Assembly: GCF_001648595.1 (NCBI RefSeq)
Contig: NZ_LBAW01000006.1
Span: 186,001-250,000 of the forward strand
DNA: 64,000 bases
From: Legionella bozemanae
GTDB taxonomy: Bacteria; Pseudomonadota; Gammaproteobacteria; Legionellales; Legionellaceae
Direction: 5' to 3'
Shown: piece after piece, positions 18,444 to 27,716 of the stretch
Layout: each line of letters opens with the position of its first letter
Position numbering within the stretch: position 1 is the first letter of the stretch
Position numbers and translations under genes: made by a program
The notes under the pieces: model-generated
What the model was told of the DNA's origin: nothing
Seen by the model: the letters and a program-made list of their open reading frames with translations, nothing else
Databases searched by the model: none

Positions 18444-19043
18444 ATGCCTACTGTAAAAATCACAGGAATGGGATCTTATTTACCTAGAAACAAAGTTCTT
18501 TCTACAGAACTTGATTTTCAACTTAATTTACCCAAAGGAAGTGTACAAAAAAAATCCGGATTGATTTCACGATACTTTGCATCTCCAGATGAAACAACCT
18601 CTTATATGGGAGCACAAGCAGCGCTGGTTGCAGCGCAGCAAGCAAATATTAAATTAACAGAAATTGATGTCATCATCAGTGCTTGTGGCGTGGGAGAACA
18701 AGCAATTCCCTGTACTTCTGCATTAATTCAAAAACAATTGGGGTTAGAACAATCAGGAACTGCCTGTTTTGACGTAAACAGTACGTGTTTAAGTTTTATT
18801 AGTGCCTTAGACATTGCCTCGTATTTGGTCGAAGGAGAACGATATGAACGTGTTCTTATTGTTTCCAGTGACATTGCTTCAGCGGGATTGAATTGGCAAG
18901 ATATGGAAACATGCACCATTTTTGGTGATGGAGCTGCCGCCTGTATCCTTGAAAAAAGCAATGGAACAAATCGAATTTTATCGTCACATCACGAGACGCA
19001 CAGCATTGGCAAGGTAAATAAAATATTAACCACGTTATATTAA
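18444..19043 (+). pseudogene. Truncated 3-oxoacyl-ACP synthase III (FabH-like)
   Basis: The first ~190 residues are a clear KAS III N-terminal half. It has MGSYLPRNKV at the start, the active-site Cys at residue 115 (NSTCLSF), and FGDGAAACILE near residue 170. A full enzyme has about 320-340 residues; this frame stops at residue 199. The C-terminal half with the catalytic His and Asn is absent from every frame downstream. After about residue 190 the sequence (VNKILTTLY) is not KAS III-like, so the break is near 19015. A 2H-phosphoesterase gene follows directly. The fragment cannot condense acyl groups; it is most likely a remnant of a deletion or recombination. Its start has a good ribosome site and may still be translated. 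Confidence 0.8.
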
Positions 19044-19060
19044 TATATTATGCCTCTCTA

Positions 19061-19771
19061 ATGAAAATCGATGATCAAAGCAATTATCTGGAATTTCCCG
19101 GTGTAACCATTATTGCTGATGCAGGACAAACAAATCAAAAACTATGGCAGGATATTTACTATTTTCTTAAAAACACTTCAGTTCTATGTAACTACTTTTC
19201 CCCTCTACCTTACCAAAGCTATCACATGACGACCTGTAATTTGTATACTCAACAAGAGACTCCGGAAAACTGGCTTTCTTTTATATCAAAAAAACTGACG
19301 ATTTTTCAAAAAATGAATAAAAGACTGCTTGAATTAAATTTTAATATCTCAATTTCAGTTGAAGCTGTAAATTATTTTTCTGAGTTACAGTTAATTTTAT
19401 CTATTCCTTCAGAGCAGCAAACAATTATTCAACAATTTGCAGAGGAGTTTGGCTTAAAAAATAAAATACCCACCGTATTTCACATTACTTTAGCTTATGG
19501 ATATAGAGAAATTGAGGATGAACAGGTCTTTAAAGAAATTAAAAATAAGATGGAAGAATTATTAAAAATTTGTCAACAATATGAACAAAAAATTATTTTA
19601 TCTCCGCCAAAATTATGTTTTTTCCGCAGTATGGAACAATTCATTCCTTGGGATGGAGCGATCAATCCATTTATTGTAAAATCATCCGCAAACCCCTTGC
19701 GTTTATTTAGCAGTGAGAAGGGAATGCAAAAGAACGAAGTGGCTAAACCTTCCTTTTGTATCACTATGTAA
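19061..19771 (+). CDS. 2H-family phosphoesterase-like protein
   Basis: A 236-residue protein with the two HxT motifs that define the 2H phosphoesterase superfamily (2'-5' RNA ligase/cyclic phosphodiesterase fold). These are His55-Met-Thr57 in YQSYHMTTC and His141-Ile-Thr143 in VFHITLAYGY, 86 residues apart. The family hydrolyses 2'-5' or cyclic phosphodiester bonds in RNA or nucleotides; the substrate here is unknown. The gene starts 17 bases after the truncated KAS III frame, with no obvious ribosome site. It has no signal peptide or membrane segment. The C-terminal tail (residues ~215-236) is polar and could carry a secretion signal, but there is no direct evidence that it is an effector. 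Confidence 0.65.
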   Translation: MKIDDQSNYLEFPGVTIIADAGQTNQKLWQDIYYFLKNTSVLCNYFSPLPYQSYHMTTCNLYTQQETPENWLSFISKKLTIFQKMNKRLLELNFNISISVEAVNYFSELQLILSIPSEQQTIIQQFAEEFGLKNKIPTVFHITLAYGYREIEDEQVFKEIKNKMEELLKICQQYEQKIILSPPKLCFFRSMEQFIPWDGAINPFIVKSSANPLRLFSSEKGMQKNEVAKPSFCITM

Positions 19772-19798
19772 TCAAAGAATTACCATCAAACGAATATA

Positions 19799-19824
19799 CT
19801 CCCTATAGCATTTTCTATAGGGAG
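19799..19824. terminator. Hairpin between convergent genes
   Basis: CTCCCTATAG (19799-19808) pairs perfectly with CTATAGGGAG (19815-19824) around a six-base loop. It lies between the convergent 2H-phosphoesterase and entericidin-like genes and could end both transcripts. Neither side has a strong T-run, so termination efficiency is uncertain. Confidence 0.5.
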
Positions 19825-19836
19825 CAGAAAAAGAAA

Positions 19837-19974
19837 TTATCGTGATGCTCTTTGAATATCTTTACCCACGGTAGAAACGTCTTTTCCAAAACCGTGAACT
19901 GTTCCACAAGAGCTTAGTAAGCCAAGTGTTGTAAGACAAATACTTACAATTGCTATTTTTTTCAGAGTGTTCAT
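19837..19974 (-). CDS. Entericidin EcnA/B-like small lipoprotein
   Basis: A 45-residue protein. It has a basic start (MNTLKK), a hydrophobic stretch, and a lipobox with acylated Cys near residue 23 (LLSSC). A mature segment of only 23 residues follows (GTVHGFGKDVSTVGKDIQRA). That segment matches the pattern of entericidin peptides (C-x-T-x-x-G-x-G-x-D-x-S-x-x-G). Entericidins are small envelope lipoproteins linked in E. coli to stress and stationary-phase lysis. A GAGGGG ribosome site lies seven bases before the ATG. No antidote-type second copy is adjacent. Confidence 0.85.
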   Translation of the reverse strand: MNTLKKIAIVSICLTTLGLLSSCGTVHGFGKDVSTVGKDIQRASR

Positions 19975-20123
19975 AGTTTTTCCCCTCTTTTTGTTTTTAA
20001 ATTTTCCTTTATGTAGATTATTCTAGACCATATTTTCATAAAGTTAGAAATTAATAATAAGTTTAAGTCATATGATCATTAATGTATTTTCCAAAAAAAT
20101 ATTGATACCTTGGATGATAACTG

Positions 20124-20176
20124 CTCCTAGCGGGAGAGAGGCAACTGGGACAAGGCTACAGTTGCGTCGATAGGAG
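20124..20176. other. Nested inverted repeats in a 329-base spacer
   Basis: The spacer 19975-20303 holds one structured block. CTCCTA (20124-20129) pairs with TAGGAG (20171-20176), enclosing GCAACTG (20141-20147) paired with CAGTTGC (20159-20165). This could fold as an RNA stem-loop with an internal bulge upstream of the small secreted protein gene. Its function is unknown; it may be a dispersed repeat or a 5' untranslated structure. The rest of the spacer shows nothing recognisable. Confidence 0.35.
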
Positions 20177-20303
20177 TTTCGCCACTTTTTTCAAGCAGAA
20201 CCTAGATACGCACAACTGAAGGTATTGCAGCAGAGTGATTGTTTTGTATTCAATACTTCCCTATAATCGCAGCGGATTTAATAATAAAAAAAGGGGCTCT
20301 GTT

Positions 20304-20690
20304 ATGAAAAAATGGATGGTACTGGCAACAACCAGTTTGATAATGATGAATGCACACGCCGATAAATCTTGGTGTGGTTATAAAGATTATTTTCGTTTAA
20401 GTGATGCATCCCACCCTGGCATCTATGTTGTCAGTGGATTTAACGATCAAGATGTTATTCTTCAATTAATTGGTCCTCGCAGTTTTGAGATCCGAGACTC
20501 ATTCGCATGTCGCAGCGGCTATGCTCATGTTACTGTTGCCTATGATGCCGAGAATTGGTGTGTTCTTGATATTAAAGATGGCCCATTGATGAACCATCCA
20601 ACTGTTAGCGCTTCATGCAACGGAATTCGCTATATTAATACAGTATATGATGGCATTGGTAGCTATTCTTATACCATTAATCTTGATTAA
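20304..20690 (+). CDS. Small secreted protein of unknown function
   Basis: A 128-residue product with a clean Sec signal peptide (KKWMVLATTSLIMMNAHA, cut before Asp). The mature part of ~108 residues has four Cys (CGYKDYF, FACRSG, NWCVLD, SASCNG), which could form two disulphide bonds in the periplasm or outside the cell. It is rich in Tyr, Gly and beta-prone residues. The start at 20304 is chosen because an AAAGGGG ribosome site precedes it and the signal peptide begins there; the open frame extends 23 codons upstream without translation signals. No known family was recognised. Confidence 0.7.
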   Translation: MKKWMVLATTSLIMMNAHADKSWCGYKDYFRLSDASHPGIYVVSGFNDQDVILQLIGPRSFEIRDSFACRSGYAHVTVAYDAENWCVLDIKDGPLMNHPTVSASCNGIRYINTVYDGIGSYSYTINLD

Positions 20691-20711
20691 TACAACAAAA
20701 ACCTTGGATTA

Positions 20712-20741
20712 GGATAAAGGCTCAAGGGACTACCTTTATCC
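20712..20741. terminator. Hairpin between the convergent secreted-protein gene and efflux operon 2
   Basis: GGATAAAGG (20712-20720) pairs with CCTTTATCC (20733-20741). It sits between convergent stop codons at 20690 and 20749, a suitable place for a bidirectional terminator. No strong T-run follows on the plus strand. Confidence 0.45.
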
Positions 20742-20748
20742 CATCGTT

Positions 20749-22329
20749 CTACCCTACCTTAAGAGAATAAGGTGCTGCCTTGGTTTTTCTCTTGCCCATA
20801 TCTAAAGACCAACCACCACCCAGAGCTTTAATTAACTGGATACTGGCAATTTGCCGGCGAGTACGGATGTTGATTAATGAAAGTTCTGATTGTAATGCAG
20901 TATTTTCAACAACTACGACTTGCAGAAAAGTAACAAGCCCTCCTTTATAGCGATACAACTCTTGCTCCCAAGCCCGTTTGGCCGCACGAGCCGCTGCTTT
21001 TTGAGTCCGATATTCTTTATCAAGCTGATGAATCGCAATCAGATTATCCTCTACTTCCTGCAATGCAGTTAATACTGTTTGTCGATACGTAGCAACTGTT
21101 TCAAAATACTGAGCTTTAGCCTGATTTAATAAACCCCGCAATCGACCACCATCAAAAAGTGTTACTTGTGCTACAGGTTGGCTTAAGGTCAATAAACTCA
21201 GAGGCCCAAGTGACCAAAAAAGGCTTGGTTTGGAGATGAGATTCGCCAGGCTCCTGCTTTGAAAACCAGCACTTCCCGTTAATTCGATTACTGGAAAAAA
21301 AGCAGCTCGTGCTACACCAATATTTGCATTTGCAGCCTGAACCCGCGATTCCGCAGCAACAATGTCAGGTCTTCTATCCAGAATAGTTGAAGGCACATTT
21401 GGCGCTATTGCCAGGAAAACTCTAGGTGATTTAGCGGGAGATAAGGAAAAATTACTTGGTATTTCTCCCACTAATACTGCGATTGCATGTTCAAACTGAG
21501 CTCGTTGTAACCGTATATCTTCCGCCTGTGTTTTCGCATTCTCAAGTTGCGTTTCTGCTTCATCAACATCAGCTATAGGTGCAGCCCCACCTTGATAACG
21601 ATTTTTTGTTAAATAAAGAGCTTGTTGATAGGCAACAACTGTCATATTCAATATGCGTTGCGCCTCATCACTGCCTCTTAATGCAAAATAATTATTCGCA
21701 AGCTCTGCTTGCAAACTCAAACGAATGGAAGCCATATCCGCCGCACTTGCATTCGCACTACGTTCACTGGCAATGACCGAATTGCGGATACTTCCCCACG
21801 CATCCAGCTCATAAGAGAGAAAACCACCTAGCAGAAATTGATTAAAAACCGGCGTAGTTACAGGATTCGCAACCGTTCGTGAATTTTGCTGTCTATCCGC
21901 ATTGAATAAGCCTTGAATCGTGGGAAAAAAATAGGAGCGAGCCACTTGTACCAGTGAAACTGCTTCCTGAAAATGAGCATAAGCCAATTTCAAATCTTGG
22001 TTTGCATTATTTAGTTGGTTTTCCAAATCATTTAATACCGGATCATGAAAAGCCTGCCACCAACCATCTGGGGCAACAATTCGTGGTGTGGATTTAATTT
22101 CCACCCATTGACCTGGTTCCTTGAAATGTTCAGGAATAGGCATGGCAGGACGATGATATTTTGGAGCAAAAGAACACCCCATTAATGCAAAAACAAGGAC
22201 ACTAACACCAATAGATTTCTTTCCAAGCCCTGCTGCGGCGGGAAATTGTTTTGTCAATACGGTGCTCGAATTCTCATATGACTTCATGTATCCCGTTGTA
22301 CGCTCGGTTTCTCCTTGCACTTTTTTCAT
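20749..22329 (-). CDS. RND efflux outer membrane factor (NodT family), system 2
   Basis: A 526-residue TolC-like channel lipoprotein. The lipobox Cys is residue 52 (FALMGC), preceded by an unusually long N-terminal region of about 40 residues before the hydrophobic core. An internal Met at residue 15 could be the true start. However, the ATG at 22329 overlaps the stop of the adaptor gene (ATGA), which favours coupling from there. Family hallmarks are DGWWQAFHDPVLNDLENQL, the TILDRRPDIVAAESRVQAANANIGVARAAFFP block, and the repeated helical halves. It is the last gene of the second efflux operon, the reverse of the order in system 1. Confidence 0.9.
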   Translation of the reverse strand: MKKVQGETERTTGYMKSYENSSTVLTKQFPAAAGLGKKSIGVSVLVFALMGCSFAPKYHRPAMPIPEHFKEPGQWVEIKSTPRIVAPDGWWQAFHDPVLNDLENQLNNANQDLKLAYAHFQEAVSLVQVARSYFFPTIQGLFNADRQQNSRTVANPVTTPVFNQFLLGGFLSYELDAWGSIRNSVIASERSANASAADMASIRLSLQAELANNYFALRGSDEAQRILNMTVVAYQQALYLTKNRYQGGAAPIADVDEAETQLENAKTQAEDIRLQRAQFEHAIAVLVGEIPSNFSLSPAKSPRVFLAIAPNVPSTILDRRPDIVAAESRVQAANANIGVARAAFFPVIELTGSAGFQSRSLANLISKPSLFWSLGPLSLLTLSQPVAQVTLFDGGRLRGLLNQAKAQYFETVATYRQTVLTALQEVEDNLIAIHQLDKEYRTQKAAARAAKRAWEQELYRYKGGLVTFLQVVVVENTALQSELSLINIRTRRQIASIQLIKALGGGWSLDMGKRKTKAAPYSLKVG

Positions 22330-23471
22330 GAAACAACTCGCACAGTTTCCCCATTTCTAATTGCATCTGGAGGATTAAGTACAACTCGATCACCAGGTAA
22401 TACTCCTGTGGCAATTTCAACTTTTGAACCAAAATCACGTCGAAGAGTAACGGACTTTAAGACAATCTTATTGTCTTTGTCTAATGTTGCTACCTGTAAT
22501 CCTTGCGCCTGAAAGAGCAAAGTATTGACAGGTAAAATCACCGTCTTAGGAGGAATAGGTAAAGTAAACCAAACTTCAGTGTAACTACCAGGCAACAATT
22601 CTCCATTTTTATTCGGAGAAATAAATTGAGCAAGTAAAGTACGCGTCTTAGGATCAATTGCTTGTGCTGTTTCAAATAATTTGGCAGGGAAAACTTGCTT
22701 GGGATGCTCCGCGAAATGGAGCTCTACAGTCATATTCGGCTTAATTCGAGAAGAAAAATACTGGGGGATTTTAACATAAATTCGCAGAGGTTTTGTTTGG
22801 GCAATACGAAATAAGGGTGGGGCTGTTGCACTACTCCCTGCGTCAATTAAATCACCAATATCTGTAGCTCGAGCCGTGATGACTCCATCAAAAGGGGCTA
22901 TGACACGTTGAAATCCGACTAACTCTTGCAAATGTTGCAAATTGGCCTTTGCTGCAAACATCGCTGCTTCTAAAGCTGCAGCCGTACTTACTTTTTCGTC
23001 CGTTTCCTGTTGGGAAACGGATTTCGTTTTTACTAAATTAAGCCAACGTCTCGCAGTAATTTGTGCCAATTGATTATTCGCTATAGCGGTCTTCAAATCA
23101 GCTCTCGCTTGACGCTCTTGTGCATCAAGCTCAGGCGTTTCAATAACGGCCAGTAAATCACCTTGTTTCACATGGCTGCCAATATCTACATACCATTTTT
23201 TTATATAACCATTAGCACGTGCAAAAATAGGTGACTCATGCCAGGCTTGAACATTACCTGGTAAAATAATTTTGTCCTCTCCTTTCTCTTGTTCCGCTGT
23301 CATCACGCGTACTACAGGAACTGCAGCCGCAAGAGTCTCATTACGTAAACTGATCGCTGCGGAAACACGAAAAATAATGATCACCAAAATAATAAATAAA
23401 AAAACAGTAATCGCAATAACCAGTCTTCTATGCTTGTGGCCCTTTATATGTGATTGAATTGTTTTAAGCAT
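22326..23471 (-). CDS. RND efflux periplasmic adaptor, system 2
   Basis: A 381-residue membrane fusion protein. A hydrophobic anchor lies at about residues 17-37. The barrel-sandwich halves are seen as GNVQAWHESPIFARANGYIKKWYVDIGSHVKQGDLLAVIE and RVIAPFDGVITARATDIGDLI, flanking a helical hairpin (about residues 120-190). The C-terminal barrel contains PVNTLLFQAQGLQVATLD. Its start overlaps the permease stop by eight bases and its stop overlaps the channel start by four, so all three genes are translationally coupled. It belongs to the HlyD/AcrA-type adaptors. Confidence 0.9.
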   Translation of the reverse strand: MLKTIQSHIKGHKHRRLVIAITVFLFIILVIIIFRVSAAISLRNETLAAAVPVVRVMTAEQEKGEDKIILPGNVQAWHESPIFARANGYIKKWYVDIGSHVKQGDLLAVIETPELDAQERQARADLKTAIANNQLAQITARRWLNLVKTKSVSQQETDEKVSTAAALEAAMFAAKANLQHLQELVGFQRVIAPFDGVITARATDIGDLIDAGSSATAPPLFRIAQTKPLRIYVKIPQYFSSRIKPNMTVELHFAEHPKQVFPAKLFETAQAIDPKTRTLLAQFISPNKNGELLPGSYTEVWFTLPIPPKTVILPVNTLLFQAQGLQVATLDKDNKIVLKSVTLRRDFGSKVEIATGVLPGDRVVLNPPDAIRNGETVRVVS

Positions 23472-26400
23472 GTTCCTTCCTTTGCTTCTTTTTCAATTTG
23501 CGTTGATGAATGACGTAAAAAACAGCCGGGACAAAAAAGAGCGTAGCCATTGTTGCAAAAGATAACCCCCCAATTACTGCCCTTCCTAATGGAGCATTCT
23601 GTTCACCACCATCCCCCAGGCCCAGCGCCATAGGAAACATACCAATTATCATGGCTAATGCAGTCATCATTACGGGTCGTAAACGGGTCTTTCCTGCTTC
23701 AAGCGCTGCTTGCATTGGATCATTTTCAGTTGCCAGATGATCTCGAGCAAAACTGATAATGAGGATGCTATTTGCTGTTGCAACCCCCATACACATAATT
23801 GCTCCTGTAAGGGCTGGTACACTTAATGCAGTATGGGTAATAAATAACATCCAAGCAATTCCAGCAATAGCAGCAGGTAATGCGGTAATAATGATAAAGG
23901 GATCAGTCCAAGATTGAAAGTTAATGACAATCAGCAGATAAACTAACAAAATTGAGAATGCTAATCCCCAATACAACCCATTGAATGCATGTTCTTTAGT
24001 ATCAATCTGCCCACGAATCGCTACAGAAGAGCCTTTAGGCAAATCTTTATACGTGGCCCGAATAATTCTTTGGATGTCTTTGGTTACTGCGCCTAAATCT
24101 CTATCTTGTATTGAAGCAAAAATATCAATCACTGGCTGAACGTTATAATGTGACTCAACAACTGAAGTCACCATACGCTTCAATTTTGCAAAAGAACCTA
24201 AAATTTGCAGCTGGCTAGGTCGCATGGTTAAACTTCCAAGCGGAATATTAAGCAAATCATTTAATGACGTCATCACATATTGCGGTGCTTGGGTAACAAT
24301 CGGATAAGAAACCCCATTTTTAGGATCCAGCCAGAAGGTAGGTGTGGTTTGAAAACTACCCGAAAGGGTAACCAACAAATCAGTAGCAACATTGAGCTGA
24401 GTAAATCCAAGTTCCTTTGCCAAACTACGATCAACATCCACAAAAAATTCAGGATAATTATTGGATTGTCTTATGCGCACATCAGTAAGTCCTGGAACCC
24501 GTTTTAACTGATTCATTAGGCTATTAGCATAATGAGCATTGTCTTCTTTTTTTAAACCAATAACCTGGATGTTAATAGGTGATGGCAAACCAAAATTGAT
24601 AATTTGGTTTACGATATCTGCGGGTAAAAATGCAAAAGTAACTTGCGGAAAACGATCCCTCAGAACTGCTCTTAATTGATGCACATAATCCGAACTGGGT
24701 CTATGCCCATCTTTTAAAGAAATTAAAATGTCTGCATCTTCCGGGCCGTTCGTTGCTGAGTTGCTGTAGGATAAATTAATTCCACTTACCGGCAGCCCAA
24801 TATTATCAACAATACTACCCAAATCCCTGGGAGGTATTACCTGGCGAATCACTGTATCAATATTATCCACTATACGTGCTGTTTCTTCTACTCGAGTACC
24901 TGTCGGTGCACTAATATGTAATTTAATTTGCCCTGCATCCACATCAGGGAAAAAATTCGAACCAAGCCATGGCCAGAGTAATACTATTGAAACACCAACA
25001 AAAGCTAAAAAACAGGGAATAAAAACTTTAGCATTATTCAATACCCAAGATAATGACTCAGAATACCGCGAACGTAATGCAGTAAATTTTTCTTCGAATG
25101 CTTCGTGTAGGCGAGAAAATCGACCCTTATTTTTCTCCTCAGACCTCGGATCATGTTTGCGTAACCAATACTTTGCCAAAGTAGCAACAAGTGTACGTGA
25201 TAAAATATAAGACATAAGCATTGCAAAAATTACTGCTTCAGCTAAAGGCACAAATAAATATTGAGCGACTCCCCCCAAATAAAACATCGGCACGAAAACA
25301 ATACAAATACATAGGGTTGATACCAGCGCAGGGATTGCAATCTGTTTCGCACCATCAAGTATGGCTTGTTCTACTTCCTTACCTTGCTCCAAATTCCAGT
25401 TAATATTTTCAATAGCAACGGTAGCATCATCAACTAAAATACCTACAGCAAGCGCTAAACCACCTAAAGTCATAATATTGATTGTCTCTCCTAAAGCAGA
25501 AAGAATAGTAATCGATGCAATAATGGATAAGGGAATGGACAAAGTGATAATCAAAGTACTGCGCAGGCTGCCTAAAAAAAGTAAAATCATAAGTCCCGTT
25601 AATGCTGCAGCAATTACACCTTCAGTAATAACGCCCCGGATAGCGGCAGTCACAAAGATTGATTGATCCGCAAAATAGGATAAATTAAGTCCTTCAGGAA
25701 GCATATCCTTAACTTTAGGTAATAACGCTTTTACCCGATGAACGATATCTAAAGTCGATGCACTCCCTGTTTTTTGAATGGACATCATTACTGCCCGTTG
25801 TCCATCTACTCGCACTATATTGGTTTGTGGTGCAAATCCATCTCGAACATGAGCAACATCACGGATATATAAAACTCGGCCCGGGGTGGATTTAACCGGC
25901 GCTTCATTTAATTCAACTGCTGAAAGCGGGCTACCATTTAATTTAACGATGTATTCATACTGACCTATTTTTTGTGTTCCTGCAGGTATAATAAGGTTTT
26001 GTGCAAGAATGGCATTATTAATATCTTGTGCAGAAACCCCATAGGTTTGCATCGCTGGAATATCCAAATCAACCTGAATTTGACGTACTTTTCCTCCATA
26101 AGGATACGGTAACGCAGCTCCTTGAACTGTTGCAAGTTGCGTACGAAGAAAGTTATTCCCCAAATCATTTAACTTTTGTTCCGGGATGGTCGCACTCGAC
26201 AATACAAGTTGTAACACAGGAACCGTTGAGGCTTTATAGTTTAGTATTAATGGCGGTAAAGTCCCTGGCGGCAAATTACGCAGTATCGTTTGTGCAATTG
26301 CCGTGACCTGACTCAAAGCCATATCGACATTCACATTGGGATGGAAGAATAATTTGACGACGCTGACGCCAATGAGTGATTCAGACTCAATATGTTCAAT

Positions 26401-26631
26401 ATCATTTACTGTAGTCGTTACAGCACGCTCAAAAACACTCGTAATGCGGTTACCCATTTCATCAGGAGGTAAACCAGTGAAGCTCCATACAACACTCACA
26501 ACGGGAATATTGATATCAGGAAAAATATCTGTAGGAGTGCGCATTATTGCCAAAGGCCCAATGATAAGAAGCATTAAAGCCATTACAATAAACGTGTAAG
26601 GTCGCGAAAGTGCAATCCATACAATCCACAT
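23464..26631 (-). CDS. RND efflux permease, system 2
   Basis: A permease of about 1055 residues, beginning with the family-typical MWIVWIALSRPYTFIVMALM. The proton-relay Asp pair is in LAVGILVDDATVAIEN. Typical motifs include RTPTDIFPDINIPVVSVVWS near the N terminus and RLRPVMMTALAMIIGMFPMAL near the C terminus. It differs clearly from system 1 and resembles the permeases whose operons run permease-adaptor-channel. The start is set at the ATG 26631; the open frame reaches a TTG at 26646, but the ATG fits homologues better. Substrates are unknown. No regulator gene is adjacent. Confidence 0.9.
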   Translation of the reverse strand: MWIVWIALSRPYTFIVMALMLLIIGPLAIMRTPTDIFPDINIPVVSVVWSFTGLPPDEMGNRITSVFERAVTTTVNDIEHIESESLIGVSVVKLFFHPNVNVDMALSQVTAIAQTILRNLPPGTLPPLILNYKASTVPVLQLVLSSATIPEQKLNDLGNNFLRTQLATVQGAALPYPYGGKVRQIQVDLDIPAMQTYGVSAQDINNAILAQNLIIPAGTQKIGQYEYIVKLNGSPLSAVELNEAPVKSTPGRVLYIRDVAHVRDGFAPQTNIVRVDGQRAVMMSIQKTGSASTLDIVHRVKALLPKVKDMLPEGLNLSYFADQSIFVTAAIRGVITEGVIAAALTGLMILLFLGSLRSTLIITLSIPLSIIASITILSALGETINIMTLGGLALAVGILVDDATVAIENINWNLEQGKEVEQAILDGAKQIAIPALVSTLCICIVFVPMFYLGGVAQYLFVPLAEAVIFAMLMSYILSRTLVATLAKYWLRKHDPRSEEKNKGRFSRLHEAFEEKFTALRSRYSESLSWVLNNAKVFIPCFLAFVGVSIVLLWPWLGSNFFPDVDAGQIKLHISAPTGTRVEETARIVDNIDTVIRQVIPPRDLGSIVDNIGLPVSGINLSYSNSATNGPEDADILISLKDGHRPSSDYVHQLRAVLRDRFPQVTFAFLPADIVNQIINFGLPSPINIQVIGLKKEDNAHYANSLMNQLKRVPGLTDVRIRQSNNYPEFFVDVDRSLAKELGFTQLNVATDLLVTLSGSFQTTPTFWLDPKNGVSYPIVTQAPQYVMTSLNDLLNIPLGSLTMRPSQLQILGSFAKLKRMVTSVVESHYNVQPVIDIFASIQDRDLGAVTKDIQRIIRATYKDLPKGSSVAIRGQIDTKEHAFNGLYWGLAFSILLVYLLIVINFQSWTDPFIIITALPAAIAGIAWMLFITHTALSVPALTGAIMCMGVATANSILIISFARDHLATENDPMQAALEAGKTRLRPVMMTALAMIIGMFPMALGLGDGGEQNAPLGRAVIGGLSFATMATLFFVPAVFYVIHQRKLKKKQRKEHA

Positions 26632-26800
26632 AAATATCCATATCAACTATTCTAAAAAGAGACTCATTATATCAATGAAATACATTAAATTTTAAGAAGA
26701 ATTAGGAGTTTTTCTTATTTAATTTCGCATCCAAAGTCACAAAGATGGTATTGCAAAGCTTTTGTTTTTTATATTGAATTTTTTAAATGAATCATTACCA

Positions 26801-27565
26801 TTAAGTAAGGTCAAACTCTTGGCCACAACGGACAAAACCCGCAAAACCATGCGCTTTAGCATCCGGTAACTCTCCATCATTGTAATGATATAACCAGAGC
26901 TTTGCTTTAATCTTTGGATCCAACGTATCTAACTGATTGAAATGAGCGTGTACCCCACTGGGAGCTTCCATAGTTTCGCAATCGTGAAAAATAAGTGTTG
27001 CATCCCGATAATATTTTTCAAAACGCTCTGGAGTAAAGCGTGCATCAGTAGTAATGAAGAATTTTTTTCCTTTAAAACCAACGGCCAAACCATAGCTTGG
27101 CATCAGCTTCTTATTGGAATAAATATGAATGGTTTGCACTAAATTCAGTTTCAATCCCTCCCAATTAAACACTTGCTCATCCTTGATTAAATGCACCACA
27201 AAATAATCACTTAAAATTGCCTCTCTATCATCAAGTGTTTTTAATCCTCCACTTAAGCTGTGCTCCCATAATCGATGAACTAAATCTTTATGAATGATTA
27301 GCTCAGGTGATCCAGTAGAAGAAGCAAACTTACGTTGAAAAGCAAACCATTCGATCCCCCCTATGTGATCGGCATGTAAATGGCTAATGTAAACTGCATC
27401 AATATCTTGAGGAAGGTATCCGGCTTTAGTTAATGAAAAACGAATATCCGTACCACAATCTATCAATAGTTTCTTACCACTATCCGTTAGAAGTAGCATA
27501 TTTGACTGAAAGTTTCCGAAATCCGTTCCGATACCACTACCCGCTCCTAAAAATAACAATTTCAT
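26801..27565 (-). CDS. Metallo-beta-lactamase-fold hydrolase
   Basis: A 254-residue protein with the dinuclear-metal motif His62-x-His64-x-Asp66-His67 (SHLHADHIGG). Later metal ligands fit the DAR motif (ITTDARFTPE), the HDCE segment and a C-terminal histidine in LWLYHYND. The early segment FLGAGSGIGTDFGNFQSNMLL resembles RNase Z-like and cyclic-nucleotide phosphodiesterase-like members that act on small phosphodiesters. The next gene, divergent across 151 bases, is an adenylate cyclase. A cAMP-degrading role is therefore possible but is only inference from position. The substrate is not determined by the sequence. Confidence 0.75.
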   Translation of the reverse strand: MKLLFLGAGSGIGTDFGNFQSNMLLLTDSGKKLLIDCGTDIRFSLTKAGYLPQDIDAVYISHLHADHIGGIEWFAFQRKFASSTGSPELIIHKDLVHRLWEHSLSGGLKTLDDREAILSDYFVVHLIKDEQVFNWEGLKLNLVQTIHIYSNKKLMPSYGLAVGFKGKKFFITTDARFTPERFEKYYRDATLIFHDCETMEAPSGVHAHFNQLDTLDPKIKAKLWLYHYNDGELPDAKAHGFAGFVRCGQEFDLT

Positions 27566-27716
27566 GAATTAATCCCTGAACTAAGTGAAGGATCAAGTCT
27601 GTGAGCTTGTCCTAAAAATTCCCTAATAAACAGATATCTTCTTCATTAAAGAATAGCATTTAAAATTAGTTATTAGAAATAGCTCAAGTATTATAAATGA
27701 GCTATTCTCAATGTAA

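Noticed and set aside
18444-19771. A single frameshifted KAS III spanning both frames
   Set aside because: The second frame shows two HxT motifs of the 2H family and no KAS III C-terminal motifs, so it is a different gene and not the missing half.
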